DNA of 64,000 bases from Mycobacterium sp. E740 (GTDB lineage: Bacteria; Actinomycetota; Actinomycetes; Mycobacteriales; Mycobacteriaceae), in the NCBI RefSeq assembly GCF_001672895.1, contig NZ_LZKP01000083.1, positions 1 through 64,000 of the forward strand. Direction: 5' to 3'. A program made the translations under genes and the position numbers. This document shows, in pieces, positions 28,933 to 38,766 of this stretch. The first letter of the stretch is position 1. Every line of letters starts with the position of its first letter. A model generated the notes under the pieces. It saw only the letters and a list, made by a program, of their open reading frames with translations, made no database searches and was not told the origin of the DNA.

Positions 28933-30150
28933 TTAACCGCCGAAGGCCGCCACCGGGCCGATCACGATGATCGCCGGAGGCCGAATTCCGTCCTCGCGGA
29001 TGCGTTCTGCGGCATCGGCGAGAGTCGCGCGCAAAGTCCGCTGCGCCGCCGTCGAACCGTGCTGCACCACCAACACCGGCGTATCCGCTGGTCGTCCGCC
29101 TTCCAGCAGCGCCTCGGCGAAAAGTTCGATGCGTTCGACCGCCATCAGCAACACGATCGTGCCGGACAGCGCGGCCAAGGCATTCCAATTCACTAACGAT
29201 TCGGGATGCCCCGGCGCGACGTGGCCGCTGACCACCACGAACTCGTGCGTGACGTGGCGATGGGTGACCGGGACGCCCGCCAGCGCGGGCACGCCTATGG
29301 CACTGGTCACACCCGGTACGACCGTGACCGGGATTCCGGCGTCGGCGCAGGCCAGCACCTCTTCGTAGCCGCGCGCGAACACGAACGGGTCGCCGCCTTT
29401 GAGCCGCACGACGAACTTTCCGGCCCTCGCACGGTCGATGAGGATGCCGTTGATCGCGTCCTGAGCCATCGCCCGGCCGTACGGGATCTTGGAGGCGTCG
29501 ATGACCTCGACGTGCGGGGGCATCTCGGCCAGCAGTTCCTGCGGGGCGAGCCGGTCGGCGACGACGACGTCGGCGTGCGCCAGCAGTCGGCGACCGCGGA
29601 CGGTGATCAGCTCCGGGTCGCCCGGTCCCCCGCCGACCAGCGCCACACCGCCGTGAATGACGCCGGCGGTCGCCGACATGTCCGGCGCGATGAGCCCCTG
29701 TTGCATGGCTTCGTGGATCGCCGACCGGATCGCCGCCGAGCGGCGATGCTCTCCGCCGGCGAGTACCCCGACCGACAGCCCCTCGTACTCGAACGACGCG
29801 GGCGTGACCGCAGAGCCTTCGACGGCCACATCGGCGCGTACACAGAAGATGTGGCGGCGCTCGGCCTCGGCGACGACGGCGGCGTTGACCGCGGGGTCGT
29901 CGGTGGCGGCGATCGCATACCAGGCGTCCTCGAGGTCACCGGCGCGAAAGTCGCGGAGGGATAAGGAGATTCCGGGCTTCTGCCGACTGAAAGCCTCGAC
30001 CGCGGGCGTGGCGTCGCGGGCGATGACGTGGACGTCCGCGCCGTTGGCAACCAGCAGCGGCAATCGGCGCTGCGCGACGCTGCCGCCGCCGACGACGACG
30101 ACCTTCCTGCCGGTCAAGCGCAGTCCGACGAGGTAGGCGTTCTCGGTCAC
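28933..30150 (-). CDS. cysG: Siroheme synthase CysG (dehydrogenase and uroporphyrinogen-III methyltransferase)
   Basis: 405 aa. The N-terminal precorrin-2 dehydrogenase has the NAD motif VVVVGGGSVAQRR (about 17-29), VIARDATPAVEAF and AATDDPAVN. The C-terminal SAM uroporphyrinogen methyltransferase has VALVGGGPGDPELITVRG, VVADRLAP, VRLKGGDPFVFARG and VVPGVTSAIGVPALAGVPVTHR. Precorrin-2 feeds both siroheme (sulfite/nitrite reductase) and cobalamin. It matches Rv2847c. It starts at GTG 30150, overlapping the cobB stop by 4 bp. Confidence 0.94.
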   Translation of the reverse strand: MTENAYLVGLRLTGRKVVVVGGGSVAQRRLPLLVANGADVHVIARDATPAVEAFSRQKPGISLSLRDFRAGDLEDAWYAIAATDDPAVNAAVVAEAERRHIFCVRADVAVEGSAVTPASFEYEGLSVGVLAGGEHRRSAAIRSAIHEAMQQGLIAPDMSATAGVIHGGVALVGGGPGDPELITVRGRRLLAHADVVVADRLAPQELLAEMPPHVEVIDASKIPYGRAMAQDAINGILIDRARAGKFVVRLKGGDPFVFARGYEEVLACADAGIPVTVVPGVTSAIGVPALAGVPVTHRHVTHEFVVVSGHVAPGHPESLVNWNALAALSGTIVLLMAVERIELFAEALLEGGRPADTPVLVVQHGSTAAQRTLRATLADAAERIREDGIRPPAIIVIGPVAAFGG

Positions 30151-31553
30151 TGGTTCCGATCCTCTTCGCGCAAGCGGCTCATCGGCGCGAGCTTAGAGGT
30201 TGCCGCCGCAGCCACGAAGCGGCTGATCGCCCGCGGGTGGACGACCGGGTGAGTGTGCAGGAAGCCGGCGTGCACTCCTCCGTCGACGGCTCCGTCCCGT
30301 CGTCGCGTGACGTCTGGGCCGGAGAAGATCCAGGCCGGCGCATAGTCGTCGGCGAAAGTGACTGCGGTGCGGTGGAATTCGTGGCCCATCAGCCGGTCGC
30401 CGATCGAGTGCAGCGGCGAGTCGGCGACGACGACCGCTTCCCGGTAGCCGAGGGTGAGGCGGTCGGTGAAGGTCGCCGACCCGGACAGCACCCCGCACAT
30501 CGGGTGGCCGTCGAGGTCGTCGACGAGGTAGGTCAGTCCCGCGCATTCGGCGTGCACCGGCGCGCCAGCCGCCGCCAACTGCTTGATCTGCGCGCGCGCC
30601 ACGTCGTTGGCGGACAGTTCGGCGACGAATTCCTCGGGGAAACCACCGGGTACGACGATCGCCGCCGTATCTGGTGGCAGCGGATCGGTGAGCGGGTCGA
30701 ACTCGACGACCTCGGCTCCGGCGGCGGCGAGCATTTCGCGATGCTCGGCATAGCCGAACGTGAACGCCCGGCCCGACGCCAATGCCACCGTGGCGTGTCC
30801 GCCGACGGGCGTCACCTCGGCTGCGTCCCACGGATCGTCGACGACGCGGCTCTCGGCCAGCGCGGCGATGCCGACGAGGTCCACGTGGCGGCCGACGAGC
30901 GTCGTCATCGCCTCGACCGCCGCATGCGCGCGCTCGCCGTGTTCGACGGCGGTCACAAGTCCGAGATGCCTCGAGGGAACCGCCAGGTCCTCGGTGCGCG
31001 GGATCGCGCCGAACACCGCGACTCCGGCATGTCCGCAGGCCTGCCGCAGCACCTCCTCGTGACGCGTCGAGCCCACCCGGTTGAGGATGACCCCGGCGAC
31101 GTGGACCGACGCGTCGAACGTCGAAAAGCCATGCAGCAGTGCGGCGATGCTGTGGCTCTGACCGCGCGCGTCGACGACCATGACGACCGGCGCGCCCAGC
31201 AGCGCGGCCACATGCGCGGTGGACCCGAACGCCGTTGCCGGCGAAGACTGGTCGATGCGCCCGTCGAACAGGCCCATGACGCCTTCGACGATCGCGATGT
31301 CGGCGGTTGCGCTGCCGTGCCGGTACAGCGGTCCGATGAGGTTCTCGCCCATCAGGACGGGGTCGAGGTTGCGGCCCGGCCGGCGGGTCGCCAGCGCGTG
31401 GTAGCCGGGGTCGATGTAGTCGGGGCCGACCTTGAACGGCGCGACTGCCCGGCCGGCCCGTCGCAGCGCGCCCATCAGACCGGTTGCGACGGTGGTCTTA
31501 CCGCTCCCCGAGGCGGGCGCGGCGATCACGACGGCGGGAGTCGCCCTGCTCAC
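30147..31553 (-). CDS. cobB: Cobyrinic/hydrogenobyrinic acid a,c-diamide synthase
   Basis: Glutamine- and ATP-dependent amidation of the corrin a and c side chains in B12 synthesis; unrelated to the CobB sirtuins. 468 aa. The P-loop is APASGSGKTTVATGL (12-26), followed by VGPDYIDPGYHALATRRPGRNLD and VEGVMGLFDG. The C-terminal class I-like GATase has VHAECAGLTYL with the Cys nucleophile and the closing HEFHRT and GFLHTHPVVHP histidines. It starts at GTG 31553. It overlaps cysG; cobO lies upstream beyond a 169-bp gap filled with repeat elements. Confidence 0.95.
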   Translation of the reverse strand: MSRATPAVVIAAPASGSGKTTVATGLMGALRRAGRAVAPFKVGPDYIDPGYHALATRRPGRNLDPVLMGENLIGPLYRHGSATADIAIVEGVMGLFDGRIDQSSPATAFGSTAHVAALLGAPVVMVVDARGQSHSIAALLHGFSTFDASVHVAGVILNRVGSTRHEEVLRQACGHAGVAVFGAIPRTEDLAVPSRHLGLVTAVEHGERAHAAVEAMTTLVGRHVDLVGIAALAESRVVDDPWDAAEVTPVGGHATVALASGRAFTFGYAEHREMLAAAGAEVVEFDPLTDPLPPDTAAIVVPGGFPEEFVAELSANDVARAQIKQLAAAGAPVHAECAGLTYLVDDLDGHPMCGVLSGSATFTDRLTLGYREAVVVADSPLHSIGDRLMGHEFHRTAVTFADDYAPAWIFSGPDVTRRRDGAVDGGVHAGFLHTHPVVHPRAISRFVAAAATSKLAPMSRLREEDRNQ

Positions 31554-31584
31554 GCCGCCACCGCGCGAGCGTGAATCTGATCAC

Positions 31585-31645
31585 CGCGAGCGTGCGCGTC
31601 TGTAGCCGACACGCCGGAAAATTCCGACACTCTGCGCACGCTCGC
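31585..31645 (-). repeat. Dispersed intergenic repeat, copy 3 (diverged, inverted)
   Basis: About 61 bp with ends CGCGAGCGTGCGCG and CGCACGCTCGC and interior pieces GACACGCCGG and TCCGACACTCTG resembling copy 1 in the same orientation. It lies in the cobB-cobO gap, 5 bp from copy 4. Confidence 0.6.
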
Positions 31646-31650
31646 ACCGG

Positions 31651-31713
31651 CGCGAACGTGCGCAAACGCATGCAGAAGCGCGGCGTGGCGTGTGCAAACA
31701 CGCACGCTCGCGC
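31651..31713 (+). repeat. Dispersed intergenic repeat, copy 4
   Basis: About 63 bp with CGCGAACGTGCGCAAACGCA at the left, GCGTGTGCAAACACGCACGC inside and CTCGCGC at the right. It is very close to copy 2 and inverted relative to copy 3, making a head-to-head pair between cobO and cobB. Confidence 0.7.
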
Positions 31714-31722
31714 AAGAAGGAG

Positions 31723-32349
31723 TCACCATTCGATGCCCTTCTGGCCCTTGCGGCCGACGTCCATCGGGTGCTTGACCTTCGTCATCTCGGTGACCAGATC
31801 GGCGGCGTCCAGCAGTGGCTGCGGCGCGTCGCGGCCGGTGATGACGACGTGCTGCCGACCGCGGCGAGCCGTCAGCGTCGCGACCACTTCCTCGACGTCG
31901 ATCCAGCCCCACTTCAGCGGATACGTGAACTCGTCGAGCACATAGAACTCGTGGCGCTCGTCGGCGAGCCGCCGCGCGATCTCGGCCCACCCGTCGGCCG
32001 CGGCCGCGCCGTGGTCGACCTCCTCACCCTGCTTGCGCGACTTGTCCATTGTCCACGACCAACCGGACCCCATCTTGTGCCACTGCACCGGCCCGCCGAC
32101 GCCGCGCTCGTCGTGCAGCCTGCCGAGCTCGCGGAAGGCCGCTTCTTCGCCCACCTTCCACTTCGCGCTCTTGACGAACTGGAACACCGCGATGTCGAAG
32201 CCCTGGTTCCAAGCCCGCAGCGCCATGCCGAACGCGGCGGTCGACTTGCCCTTGCCCGCACCGGTGTGCACGGCGAGCAGCGGCGCGTTGCGACGCGCTC
32301 GGGTGGTCAGCCCGTCGTCGGGGATCGTGAGCGGCTGACCTTTCGGCAT
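31723..32349 (-). CDS. cobO: Corrinoid adenosyltransferase (CobO/BtuR family)
   Basis: Adds the 5'-deoxyadenosyl group to Co(I) corrinoids. 208 aa. The ATP-binding motif is HTGAGKGKSTAAFG (28-41), followed by VFQFVKSAKWKVGEEAAF, FYVLDEFTYPLKWGW and HVVITGRDAPQPLLDAADLVTEM. It matches CobO rather than PduO types. The start is ATG 32349 with AGGAAGGG eight bases upstream; the frame extends through the chelatase gene without support. It is in line with the chelatase gene 34 bp upstream. Confidence 0.95.
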   Translation of the reverse strand: MPKGQPLTIPDDGLTTRARRNAPLLAVHTGAGKGKSTAAFGMALRAWNQGFDIAVFQFVKSAKWKVGEEAAFRELGRLHDERGVGGPVQWHKMGSGWSWTMDKSRKQGEEVDHGAAAADGWAEIARRLADERHEFYVLDEFTYPLKWGWIDVEEVVATLTARRGRQHVVITGRDAPQPLLDAADLVTEMTKVKHPMDVGRKGQKGIEW

Positions 32350-32383
32350 CGACGGGACCCTTCCTCGTTCTTCTGAACCTGGA

Positions 32384-34240
32384 TCAGGCGGCTGTGCGGA
32401 CCACGTCGGTGAGGTTGTCGGCACGCAGCTGCGCCAGCCGCACCGCGGGGGCGCCCAACTGCTCGGCGAGCTCTGCCGCCAGCCCCAGTCGCACATAGGA
32501 GGTCTCGCAGTCCACCACCACCGCGGCCGCGCCTTCGGCGACCAACCGGGCGGCTGCCTGTCGCGCGCGGCCCACCGGGTCGGGGCCGCCGGTGGCGCGC
32601 CCGTCGGTGAGCACGACCACCAGGCTGCGGCGCGCGCGGTCGCGCGCCTTCTCGCGCACCACGAGGTCGCGAGCCGCCAACAGCCCCTGCGCCAGCGGCG
32701 TCTTGCCGCCGGTGTCGAAGCGCGCCAGGCGCCTGCTCGCGATGTGGACCGACGACGTCGGAGGCAGCAGCACCTGGGCGGTCTGCTGGCGAAACGTGAC
32801 GACGGCGACCTTGTCGCGCCGTTGATAGGCGTCGCGCAGCAGCGACAACGTCGCACCGCCGACCGCGGACATCCGGTCCCGCGCGGCCATCGACCCCGAG
32901 GCGTCCACGACGAAGATCACCAGATTGCCCTCGCGTCCCTCCCTGATCGCGCGTCGCACGTCGCCCGGTTGCGGCCGCGGCCGGCCCGGTATCCGCTGTC
33001 GCTCCAGGGTGGCCAGCAGGGTGCCGAACCCATGCACGCCGTGACCGGTCTGCGCGTCACTGGTCGCCGAGATCGTCTTGCCGGTGCGGTTGCGCGCGCG
33101 CGAGCGGCGGCCCGGCGCGCCCTCGCCCACCCCCGGCACCACCAGCGAACGGGTGCGGAACACCGCCGACGGCGCAGCGCTGCTCCCCGATGTACCACCC
33201 GAGTCTTGTTGCGCTGCTTGGCCATTCGATCCGTCTTGCGTCGAGCCACCGCCCGGCGGGTCGGGATCCGGTTCAGGCTCGGGGTCGTCGTCGGCGGCCT
33301 GGTCGGCCTGCGCCATCGCGTCGTCGAGTTGCCCGGGATCCAAGCCCGGGTCGTCGAAAGGATCACGACGGCGACGGTGCGGCAGCGCGAGTTCGGCGGC
33401 CACACGGATGTCCTCTTCGGTCACCTCGTCGGCGCCGCGCCATGCGGCATGCGCGACGGCCGTCCTGGCGACAACGAGGTCGGCGCGCATACCGTCGACG
33501 TCGAACGCCGCACACAATGCCGCGATGCGACGTAATTCGGTGTCCGGCAGACGAATCGAGCCGACAACAGCGCGAGCGCCCGAGATGCGCGCAGCCAACT
33601 CGGCGTCGGCGGCCGCGTAGCGCTGAGCGAAACCGTCCGGGTCGGCCTCGTACGCCATCCGTTGCCGGATCACCTCGACGCGCACGTCGACGTCGCGCGA
33701 CGCCCGCACGTCGACCGTCAAGCCGAACCTGTCGAGCAGCTGCGGACGCAGCTCGCCCTCTTCGGGATTCATCGTGCCGATCAACACGAACCGGGCGTCG
33801 TGGCTGTGTGAGACCCCGTCGCGCTCGACGTGCACGCGGCCCATCGCGGCGGCGTCGAGCAGCACGTCGACCAGATGGTCGTGCAGCAGGTTCACCTCGT
33901 CGACGTACAGCACGCCGCCGTGTGCGCGGGCCAGCAGTCCCGGAGAGAAGGCGTGCTCACCGTCGCGCAGCACCTTCTGCAGATCGAGCGACCCGACCAC
34001 CCGGTCCTCGGTGGCGCCGATCGGCAGCTCCACCAGCCGCCCGCCGCGCCCCGACGTCACCGACTCCGCGGCTCCGTCGACCGCCTCCAGCACATGGGCC
34101 AACCCCCGGACCGCAGTCGACTTCGCGGTGCCCTTCTCGCCGCGGATCAGGACGCCGCCGATGTCGGGGCGGATCGCGCACAGCAGCAGCGCCAGCCGTA
34201 GCCGATCGTGTCCGACTATCGCGCTGAACGGGTAGGTCAC
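32384..34240 (-). CDS. Fused AAA+/VWA chelatase subunit (ChlI-ChlD type)
   Basis: 618 aa, matching Rv2850c. The AAA+ half has Walker [10 protein letters not shown] (34-42), Walker [13 protein letters not shown] (about 107-118), [20 protein letters not shown] and the arginine-finger region. An acidic/proline-rich linker ([13 protein letters not shown], about 315-350) leads to a VWA domain with MIDAS DASGS at 446-450, a Thr near GGKTPLAQ and VVLTDGRAT. Such motors power Mg or Co insertion together with a large ChlH/CobN subunit, which is not in the window. With cobO, cobB and cysG in line, a cobaltochelatase role is the best inference. The start overlaps the GNAT gene stop. Confidence 0.85.
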   Translation of the reverse strand: MTYPFSAIVGHDRLRLALLLCAIRPDIGGVLIRGEKGTAKSTAVRGLAHVLEAVDGAAESVTSGRGGRLVELPIGATEDRVVGSLDLQKVLRDGEHAFSPGLLARAHGGVLYVDEVNLLHDHLVDVLLDAAAMGRVHVERDGVSHSHDARFVLIGTMNPEEGELRPQLLDRFGLTVDVRASRDVDVRVEVIRQRMAYEADPDGFAQRYAAADAELAARISGARAVVGSIRLPDTELRRIAALCAAFDVDGMRADLVVARTAVAHAAWRGADEVTEEDIRVAAELALPHRRRRDPFDDPGLDPGQLDDAMAQADQAADDDPEPEPDPDPPGGGSTQDGSNGQAAQQDSGGTSGSSAAPSAVFRTRSLVVPGVGEGAPGRRSRARNRTGKTISATSDAQTGHGVHGFGTLLATLERQRIPGRPRPQPGDVRRAIREGREGNLVIFVVDASGSMAARDRMSAVGGATLSLLRDAYQRRDKVAVVTFRQQTAQVLLPPTSSVHIASRRLARFDTGGKTPLAQGLLAARDLVVREKARDRARRSLVVVLTDGRATGGPDPVGRARQAAARLVAEGAAAVVVDCETSYVRLGLAAELAEQLGAPAVRLAQLRADNLTDVVRTAA

Positions 34241-34683
34241 GGCTTCAGCATAGGGACGTGCGGAATGCCGTCCTCGAGGAACTCCTCGCCGTCGCGCACG
34301 AAGCCGAGCCGGGCGTACATGTCGGCCAGGTACGTCTGCGCGTCGATCCGGCAGGGATAGTCACCCACCTCGGCCAGCGCGGCCTGCAGCAGTCGCGTTC
34401 CGTGCCCGTGCCCGCGGGCCTGCCGCTTGGTGCACACCCGCCCGATCCGGAAGCCCTTGCGACCGCCCGGGTGTTCCTCCATCAGCCGCAACGTCGAAAT
34501 CACTTCTCCGGTAGGGGTTTCCAGCCAGAAGTGCCTGGTCTCGCCCAGCAGGTCGCGCCCGTCGAGTTCGGGGTACGGGGTCGCCTGCTCGACGACGAAC
34601 ACCTCGACCCGCAGCTTGAGCAGTTCGTACAGCGTCGCGGCGTCGAGGTCCCCGGACCAGCTGCGGCGCAACGCAATTGTCAT
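34237..34683 (-). CDS. GNAT acetyltransferase, ElaA-like
   Basis: 148 aa. GNAT fold with [16 protein letters not shown] and [17 protein letters not shown] typical of the ElaA group, the acetyl-CoA loop [17 protein letters not shown] (about 89-105) and [24 protein letters not shown] at the end. Substrate unknown. It matches Rv2851c. The start is ATG 34683, overlapping the mqo stop (ATGA); its own stop overlaps the chelatase ATG, so mqo, GNAT and chelatase are read as one coupled unit. Confidence 0.85.
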   Translation of the reverse strand: MTIALRRSWSGDLDAATLYELLKLRVEVFVVEQATPYPELDGRDLLGETRHFWLETPTGEVISTLRLMEEHPGGRKGFRIGRVCTKRQARGHGHGTRLLQAALAEVGDYPCRIDAQTYLADMYARLGFVRDGEEFLEDGIPHVPMLKP

Positions 34684-36179
34684 CCCGTGGCCACCGCGGA
34701 CGGTTCGTCGAGGCGCAGCACGCGGGTTCCGTGCGACCACACTTCATCGAACAGCGCGGGTTCCGCGGACAGCTCGTGGCCCAGCGACGGCACCATCTCC
34801 CTGATCTTCGGCTCCCACCTCGGGTAGTGCTTGCCGAAGCAGCGCTGCATCACGTCGAGCATCGCGGGCACCGCGGTCGACGCTCCCGGCGATGCGCCGA
34901 GCAGCCCGGCGATCGTGCCGTCACCTGCGGCCAGCACCGTGGTCCCGAAGTCCAGCACGCCCTTGCCGCTCTTGCCGCAGATGACCTGGACCCGCTGGCC
35001 GGCGACGTTGAGCTCCCAGTCGGATTCCCTTGCGCTGGGCGCGAATTCGCGCAGCGCGTCGATACGCTCGGCATCGGACAACATCAACTGGCCGACCAGA
35101 TACTTCAGCAGCCCGAACTGGGTGAGCCCGACGTTGACCATCGACGCGACGTTGTTCAGCGTGATGGACTCGGGCAGGTCCAGTACGTCGCCCTGCTTGA
35201 GGAACTTCGGCGACCACCCGGCGAACGGCCCGAACAGCAACCAGGACTTGCCGTTGATGGCGCGCGCGTCCAGGTGGGGCACCGACATCGGCGGGGCGCC
35301 GACCGGCGGCTGGCCATAGACCTTGGCCCGGTGCGCCGCGGTCACGCTCGGCACGTCGGTGCGCAGGAACTTGCCGCTGACCGGAAAGCCGCCGAAGCCC
35401 TTGGCTTCCTTCATGCCCGCCTTCTGCAGCAGGTTCAGCGCACCGCCGCCGGCGCCGACGAACACGAACCCGGCGTTCAGCTTGCTGTTGCGGCCCGTGC
35501 GCAGGTTGACGATCTTCAGGGTCCACGAGCCGTCGGACTCCTGGCGCAGATCGCGCACCTCGTGACCGAAACGCGTCGTCATGCCGCGCTGGGCGACATA
35601 ACCGATCAGCTGGCGCGACAGCGCGCCGAAGTCGACGTCGGTGCCCTGCTGCGTCCAGTTCAGCGCCACCGGTTCGGAGAAGTCGCGATTGTCGGCCATC
35701 AGCGGCAGCCGGCGGGCGAACTCGTCCTCGTCGTCGATGAACTCCATGCCGGCGAACAGCGGGTTGGTCACCAGGGTTTCGTAGCGCCGCCGCAGATAGC
35801 CGACATTGGTTCCGCCGTGCACGAAGCTCACGTGCGGCACCGGGTTGAGGAAGCTGCGCGGGTCGGTGATCACCCCGTTCTCCACCGCCGAGGCCCAGAA
35901 CTGGCGTGTCACCTGGAACTGCTCGTTGACGCGCACCGCCTTCGTGATGTCGATCGAGCCGTCGGACTTCTGCGGGGTGTAGTTCAGCTCGCACAGCGCC
36001 GAGTGGCCGGTGCCCGCGTTGTTCCACGCGTCGCTGCTCTCGGCCGCCGCCGCGTCGAGACGCTCGACGAGCGTGATCGACCAGTCCGGCTCCAGCAGCC
36101 GCAGCAAGGCACCCAGCGTGCCGCTCATGATGCCCGCTCCCACGAGCACGACGTCCGTCTTCTCCAGTTGCTCAGACAC
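34680..36179 (-). CDS. mqo: Malate:quinone oxidoreductase
   Basis: Membrane-associated FAD enzyme of the TCA cycle that passes electrons from malate to menaquinone. 499 aa. The Rossmann FAD motif is [17 protein letters not shown] (10-26), followed by [50 protein letters not shown] and [17 protein letters not shown]. It matches Rv2852c. It starts at GTG 36179 (VSEQLEKTD). A GGAGG lies about 12 nt upstream, further than usual. Why it is coupled to a chelatase gene is not clear. Confidence 0.95.
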   Translation of the reverse strand: MSEQLEKTDVVLVGAGIMSGTLGALLRLLEPDWSITLVERLDAAAAESSDAWNNAGTGHSALCELNYTPQKSDGSIDITKAVRVNEQFQVTRQFWASAVENGVITDPRSFLNPVPHVSFVHGGTNVGYLRRRYETLVTNPLFAGMEFIDDEDEFARRLPLMADNRDFSEPVALNWTQQGTDVDFGALSRQLIGYVAQRGMTTRFGHEVRDLRQESDGSWTLKIVNLRTGRNSKLNAGFVFVGAGGGALNLLQKAGMKEAKGFGGFPVSGKFLRTDVPSVTAAHRAKVYGQPPVGAPPMSVPHLDARAINGKSWLLFGPFAGWSPKFLKQGDVLDLPESITLNNVASMVNVGLTQFGLLKYLVGQLMLSDAERIDALREFAPSARESDWELNVAGQRVQVICGKSGKGVLDFGTTVLAAGDGTIAGLLGASPGASTAVPAMLDVMQRCFGKHYPRWEPKIREMVPSLGHELSAEPALFDEVWSHGTRVLRLDEPSAVATG

Positions 36180-36300
36180 TGAACTCGTGATCCTCCGTGG
36201 TCGCGGCCATGGTCGGTCATCAGGTTAGCCCGCAACGGACGGTCTCAATCCCCGCTCGCCGATGAGGTATCGCTCGGCCCGACAGCGGGGCTGCGCCGAC

Positions 36301-36306
36301 TATCGT
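36301..36306 (+). promoter_or_regulatory. Leaderless -10 element for the 36314 hydrolase
   Basis: TATCGT ends 7 nt before GTG 36314. It probably drives both the hydrolase and mtr. Confidence 0.55.
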
Positions 36307-36313
36307 TGCTGTC

Positions 36314-37354
36314 GTGCCCGACTGGAAGGCCGACGTACTGCCGGGCTACTGGCAGCACACGATGACGCTCGGCGCTGACCTTGACGGCGAGGGCGAACTC
36401 TTCGCGACGCTGGTCCGCCGCGGTGAACCCGACCCGTCGTCCACGCGAGCGGTTCTGCTGGTGCACGGCTTCACCGACTACTTCTTCAACACCGAGCTCG
36501 CCGACCACTTCGCCGCCCGCGGGTTCGCGTTCTACGCCATCGACCTGCACAAATGCGGGCGATCGTGGCGAGAGGGACAGACCCCGCACTTCACCACCGA
36601 CCTGTCCCGCTACGACGCCGAACTCGAGCGCGCGCTCGACATCATCGCTTCGGTGTCGCCGGCCGAGGTGCTGGTGTACGGCCACTCGGCCGGCGGCCTC
36701 ATCGTGTCGCTGTGGCTGGACCGGCTGCGCAGTCGCGGGCTGACCGACCGCAAACGGGTCGGCGGGCTAGTGCTGAACAGCCCGTGGCTGGACTTGCAGG
36801 GGCCGCCGATCCTGCGCACCGCGCCTACCCGCGCAGCGCTGCGCGCTGTTTCGCGCTTGCGCAAGCGGATGGTCGTGCGCCCGCCGACCGAAGGCGGATA
36901 CGGCACGACGCTGCACCGCGACTACCACGGTGACTTCGACTACGACCTGAAGTGGAAACCGGTCGGCGGATTCCCCGTCACGTTCGGCTGGATCCACGCG
37001 ATCCGCCGGGGCCACGCCAAACTGCACCGCGGACTCGACGTCGGTGTCCCGAACCTGATCCTGCGCTCGGACCGCAGTGTGCGGGAGATCAGGGATCCGG
37101 GACGCGTCGAGGAGATCCAGCGCGGTGACGCGGTGCTCGACGTCAGGCAGATCGCGCGCTGGGCGGGGTGCATCGGCAACCGTTCCACGGTTGTGCCGAT
37201 CGTCGACGCCAAGCACGACGTGTTCCTGTCGATGCCCGAACCGCGGCAGGCCGCTTATCGCGAGCTGACCGCGTGGCTCGACTGGTACCTCGGCCGCCCG
37301 GCCGCCCCCTGCTCCGATGCCACCACCCGATCCCGAGGAGGCCGAACCGTATGA
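36314..37354 (+). CDS. Alpha/beta hydrolase (Rv2854-like)
   Basis: 346 aa. The oxyanion segment is LLVHGFTDYFF (about 48-58), the nucleophile elbow GHSAGG has Ser125, and the probable His is in DAKHDVF near the C-terminus. The type is lysophospholipase/monoglyceride-lipase-like (Hydrolase_4), with no signal peptide. It starts at GTG 36314, a leaderless start. The stop overlaps the ATG of mtr (ATGA), so it is transcribed and translated with mycothione reductase; a direct functional link is not known. The substrate is unknown. Confidence 0.85.
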   Translation: MPDWKADVLPGYWQHTMTLGADLDGEGELFATLVRRGEPDPSSTRAVLLVHGFTDYFFNTELADHFAARGFAFYAIDLHKCGRSWREGQTPHFTTDLSRYDAELERALDIIASVSPAEVLVYGHSAGGLIVSLWLDRLRSRGLTDRKRVGGLVLNSPWLDLQGPPILRTAPTRAALRAVSRLRKRMVVRPPTEGGYGTTLHRDYHGDFDYDLKWKPVGGFPVTFGWIHAIRRGHAKLHRGLDVGVPNLILRSDRSVREIRDPGRVEEIQRGDAVLDVRQIARWAGCIGNRSTVVPIVDAKHDVFLSMPEPRQAAYRELTAWLDWYLGRPAAPCSDATTRSRGGRTV

Positions 37355-38766
37355 CCCACTTCGACATCGCTCTTATCGGAACCGGTTCCGGCAACTCGAT
37401 TCTCGACGAGCGATACGCCGACAAGAAGGTCGCGATCTGCGAGCAGGGAATCTTCGGCGGCACCTGCCTGAACGTGGGCTGCATCCCGACCAAGATGTTC
37501 GTGTACTCGGCCGGTGTGGCCCAACAGGTCTCGGACGCAGCGAAATTCGGCGTCGACGCCCATGTCGACGGCGTCCGGTGGCCCGACATCGTCTCGCGGG
37601 TGTTCGGGCGGATCGACCCGATCGCGGCCGGCGGCGAGAACTACCGCCGATCGTCGCCGAACATCGAGGTGTTCGGCAGCCACACCCGCTTCCGGCCCAC
37701 CAGGCCCGACGGCCGCTACGCGTTGCGCACCGACGACGGCGACGAGTTCACCGCCGACCAGGTGGTCATCGCCGCCGGTTCGCGCGCGGTCGTGCCCGAC
37801 GCGGTCAGCGAATGCGGTGTGCCCCACCACACGAGCGACACGATCATGCGCATCCCCGAGGTCCCCGAACACCTCATCATCGTCGGCGGCGGTTACGTCG
37901 CCTGCGAGTTCGCCCACATCTTCTCGTCGCTGGGCAGCCGGGTGACGCTGTTGATCCGCGGGAGCACCCTGCTGCGCGGCCACGACGACGACCTTGCGAT
38001 GCGATTCACCGACATCGCCGCCAAGAAGTGGGAGGTCCGCAACCATCACGAGCTGGCCGACGCGCGTCAGGCCCGTGACGGTGTGGAGATCACCTGCGAG
38101 GACGGCTCGACGCTGCACGGCGACGCCCTGCTGGTGGCCACGGGCCGGGTGCCCAACGGCGACCTCCTCGACGCCGAGCAGGCCGGCGTCAAGGTCACGG
38201 GCGGCGGCCAGGTCGTCGTCGACGAGTATCAACGCACAACGGCGCGTGGCATTTTCGCGCTCGGTGACGTGTCGTCGGACTATCAGCTCAAGCACGTCGC
38301 CAACCACGAGGCGCGCGTCGTCAAGCACAACCTGCTGCAGGACTGGGACGACACCGACGCGCTGATGCCCGCCAACCATCGCCATGTGCCCTCCGCGGTC
38401 TTCACCGAGCCCCAGATCGCCAGCGTCGGCTTGACCGAGAACCAAGCGCGCGCAAAAGGTTTCCGGATCAAGGTGAAGGTCCAGGACTACGCCGATGTCG
38501 CGTACGGATGGGCGATGGAGGACACCAGCGGCATGGCCAAGCTGATTGTCGACGACGAGACCGGCCTGCTTCTCGGCGCGCACATCATGGGCCACCAGGC
38601 GTCGTCGTTGATCCAGCCCCTCGTCCAGGCCATGGCGTTCGACCTGCCCGCACAGGAGATGGCGCGCGGCCAGTACTGGATCCATCCGGCGCTGCCGGAG
38701 GTCGTCGAGAACGCGCTACTGGCGCTGTGCGGCGAACCGCCGTGGCCGCCGTCCAAGCGCCACTAG
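37351..38766 (+). CDS. mtr: Mycothione reductase
   Basis: Reduces mycothiol disulfide with NADPH, keeping the mycobacterial thiol buffer reduced. 471-aa pyridine nucleotide-disulfide oxidoreductase. The FAD motif GTGSGN (10-15) is followed by the redox pair GGTCLNVGCIPTK (C39, C44), the NADPH motif IIVGGGYVACEFA, GIFALGDVSSDYQLKHVA and the catalytic His445-Glu450 in HPALPE. It matches Rv2855. The start is ATG 37351, overlapping the upstream hydrolase; the longer frame is rejected. It converges with cbiO with a 4-bp overlap. Confidence 0.96.
   Translation: MTHFDIALIGTGSGNSILDERYADKKVAICEQGIFGGTCLNVGCIPTKMFVYSAGVAQQVSDAAKFGVDAHVDGVRWPDIVSRVFGRIDPIAAGGENYRRSSPNIEVFGSHTRFRPTRPDGRYALRTDDGDEFTADQVVIAAGSRAVVPDAVSECGVPHHTSDTIMRIPEVPEHLIIVGGGYVACEFAHIFSSLGSRVTLLIRGSTLLRGHDDDLAMRFTDIAAKKWEVRNHHELADARQARDGVEITCEDGSTLHGDALLVATGRVPNGDLLDAEQAGVKVTGGGQVVVDEYQRTTARGIFALGDVSSDYQLKHVANHEARVVKHNLLQDWDDTDALMPANHRHVPSAVFTEPQIASVGLTENQARAKGFRIKVKVQDYADVAYGWAMEDTSGMAKLIVDDETGLLLGAHIMGHQASSLIQPLVQAMAFDLPAQEMARGQYWIHPALPEVVENALLALCGEPPWPPSKRH

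Larger units (their letters stand above)
31554..31722. other. cobO-cobB gap
   Basis: 169 bp without a gene inside a same-strand run. Almost all of it is repeat copies 3 and 4 plus a partial CGCGCGAGCGTGA at 31562-31574 resembling another element end. No convincing -10 for cobB was seen, so cobB may depend on read-through from cobO or on a promoter within the repeats. Confidence 0.5.

Noticed and set aside
32384..34240. Magnesium chelatase for chlorophyll-type synthesis
   Set aside because: No other bacteriochlorophyll genes are present; neighbours are cobalamin genes, so a cobalt role is favoured.
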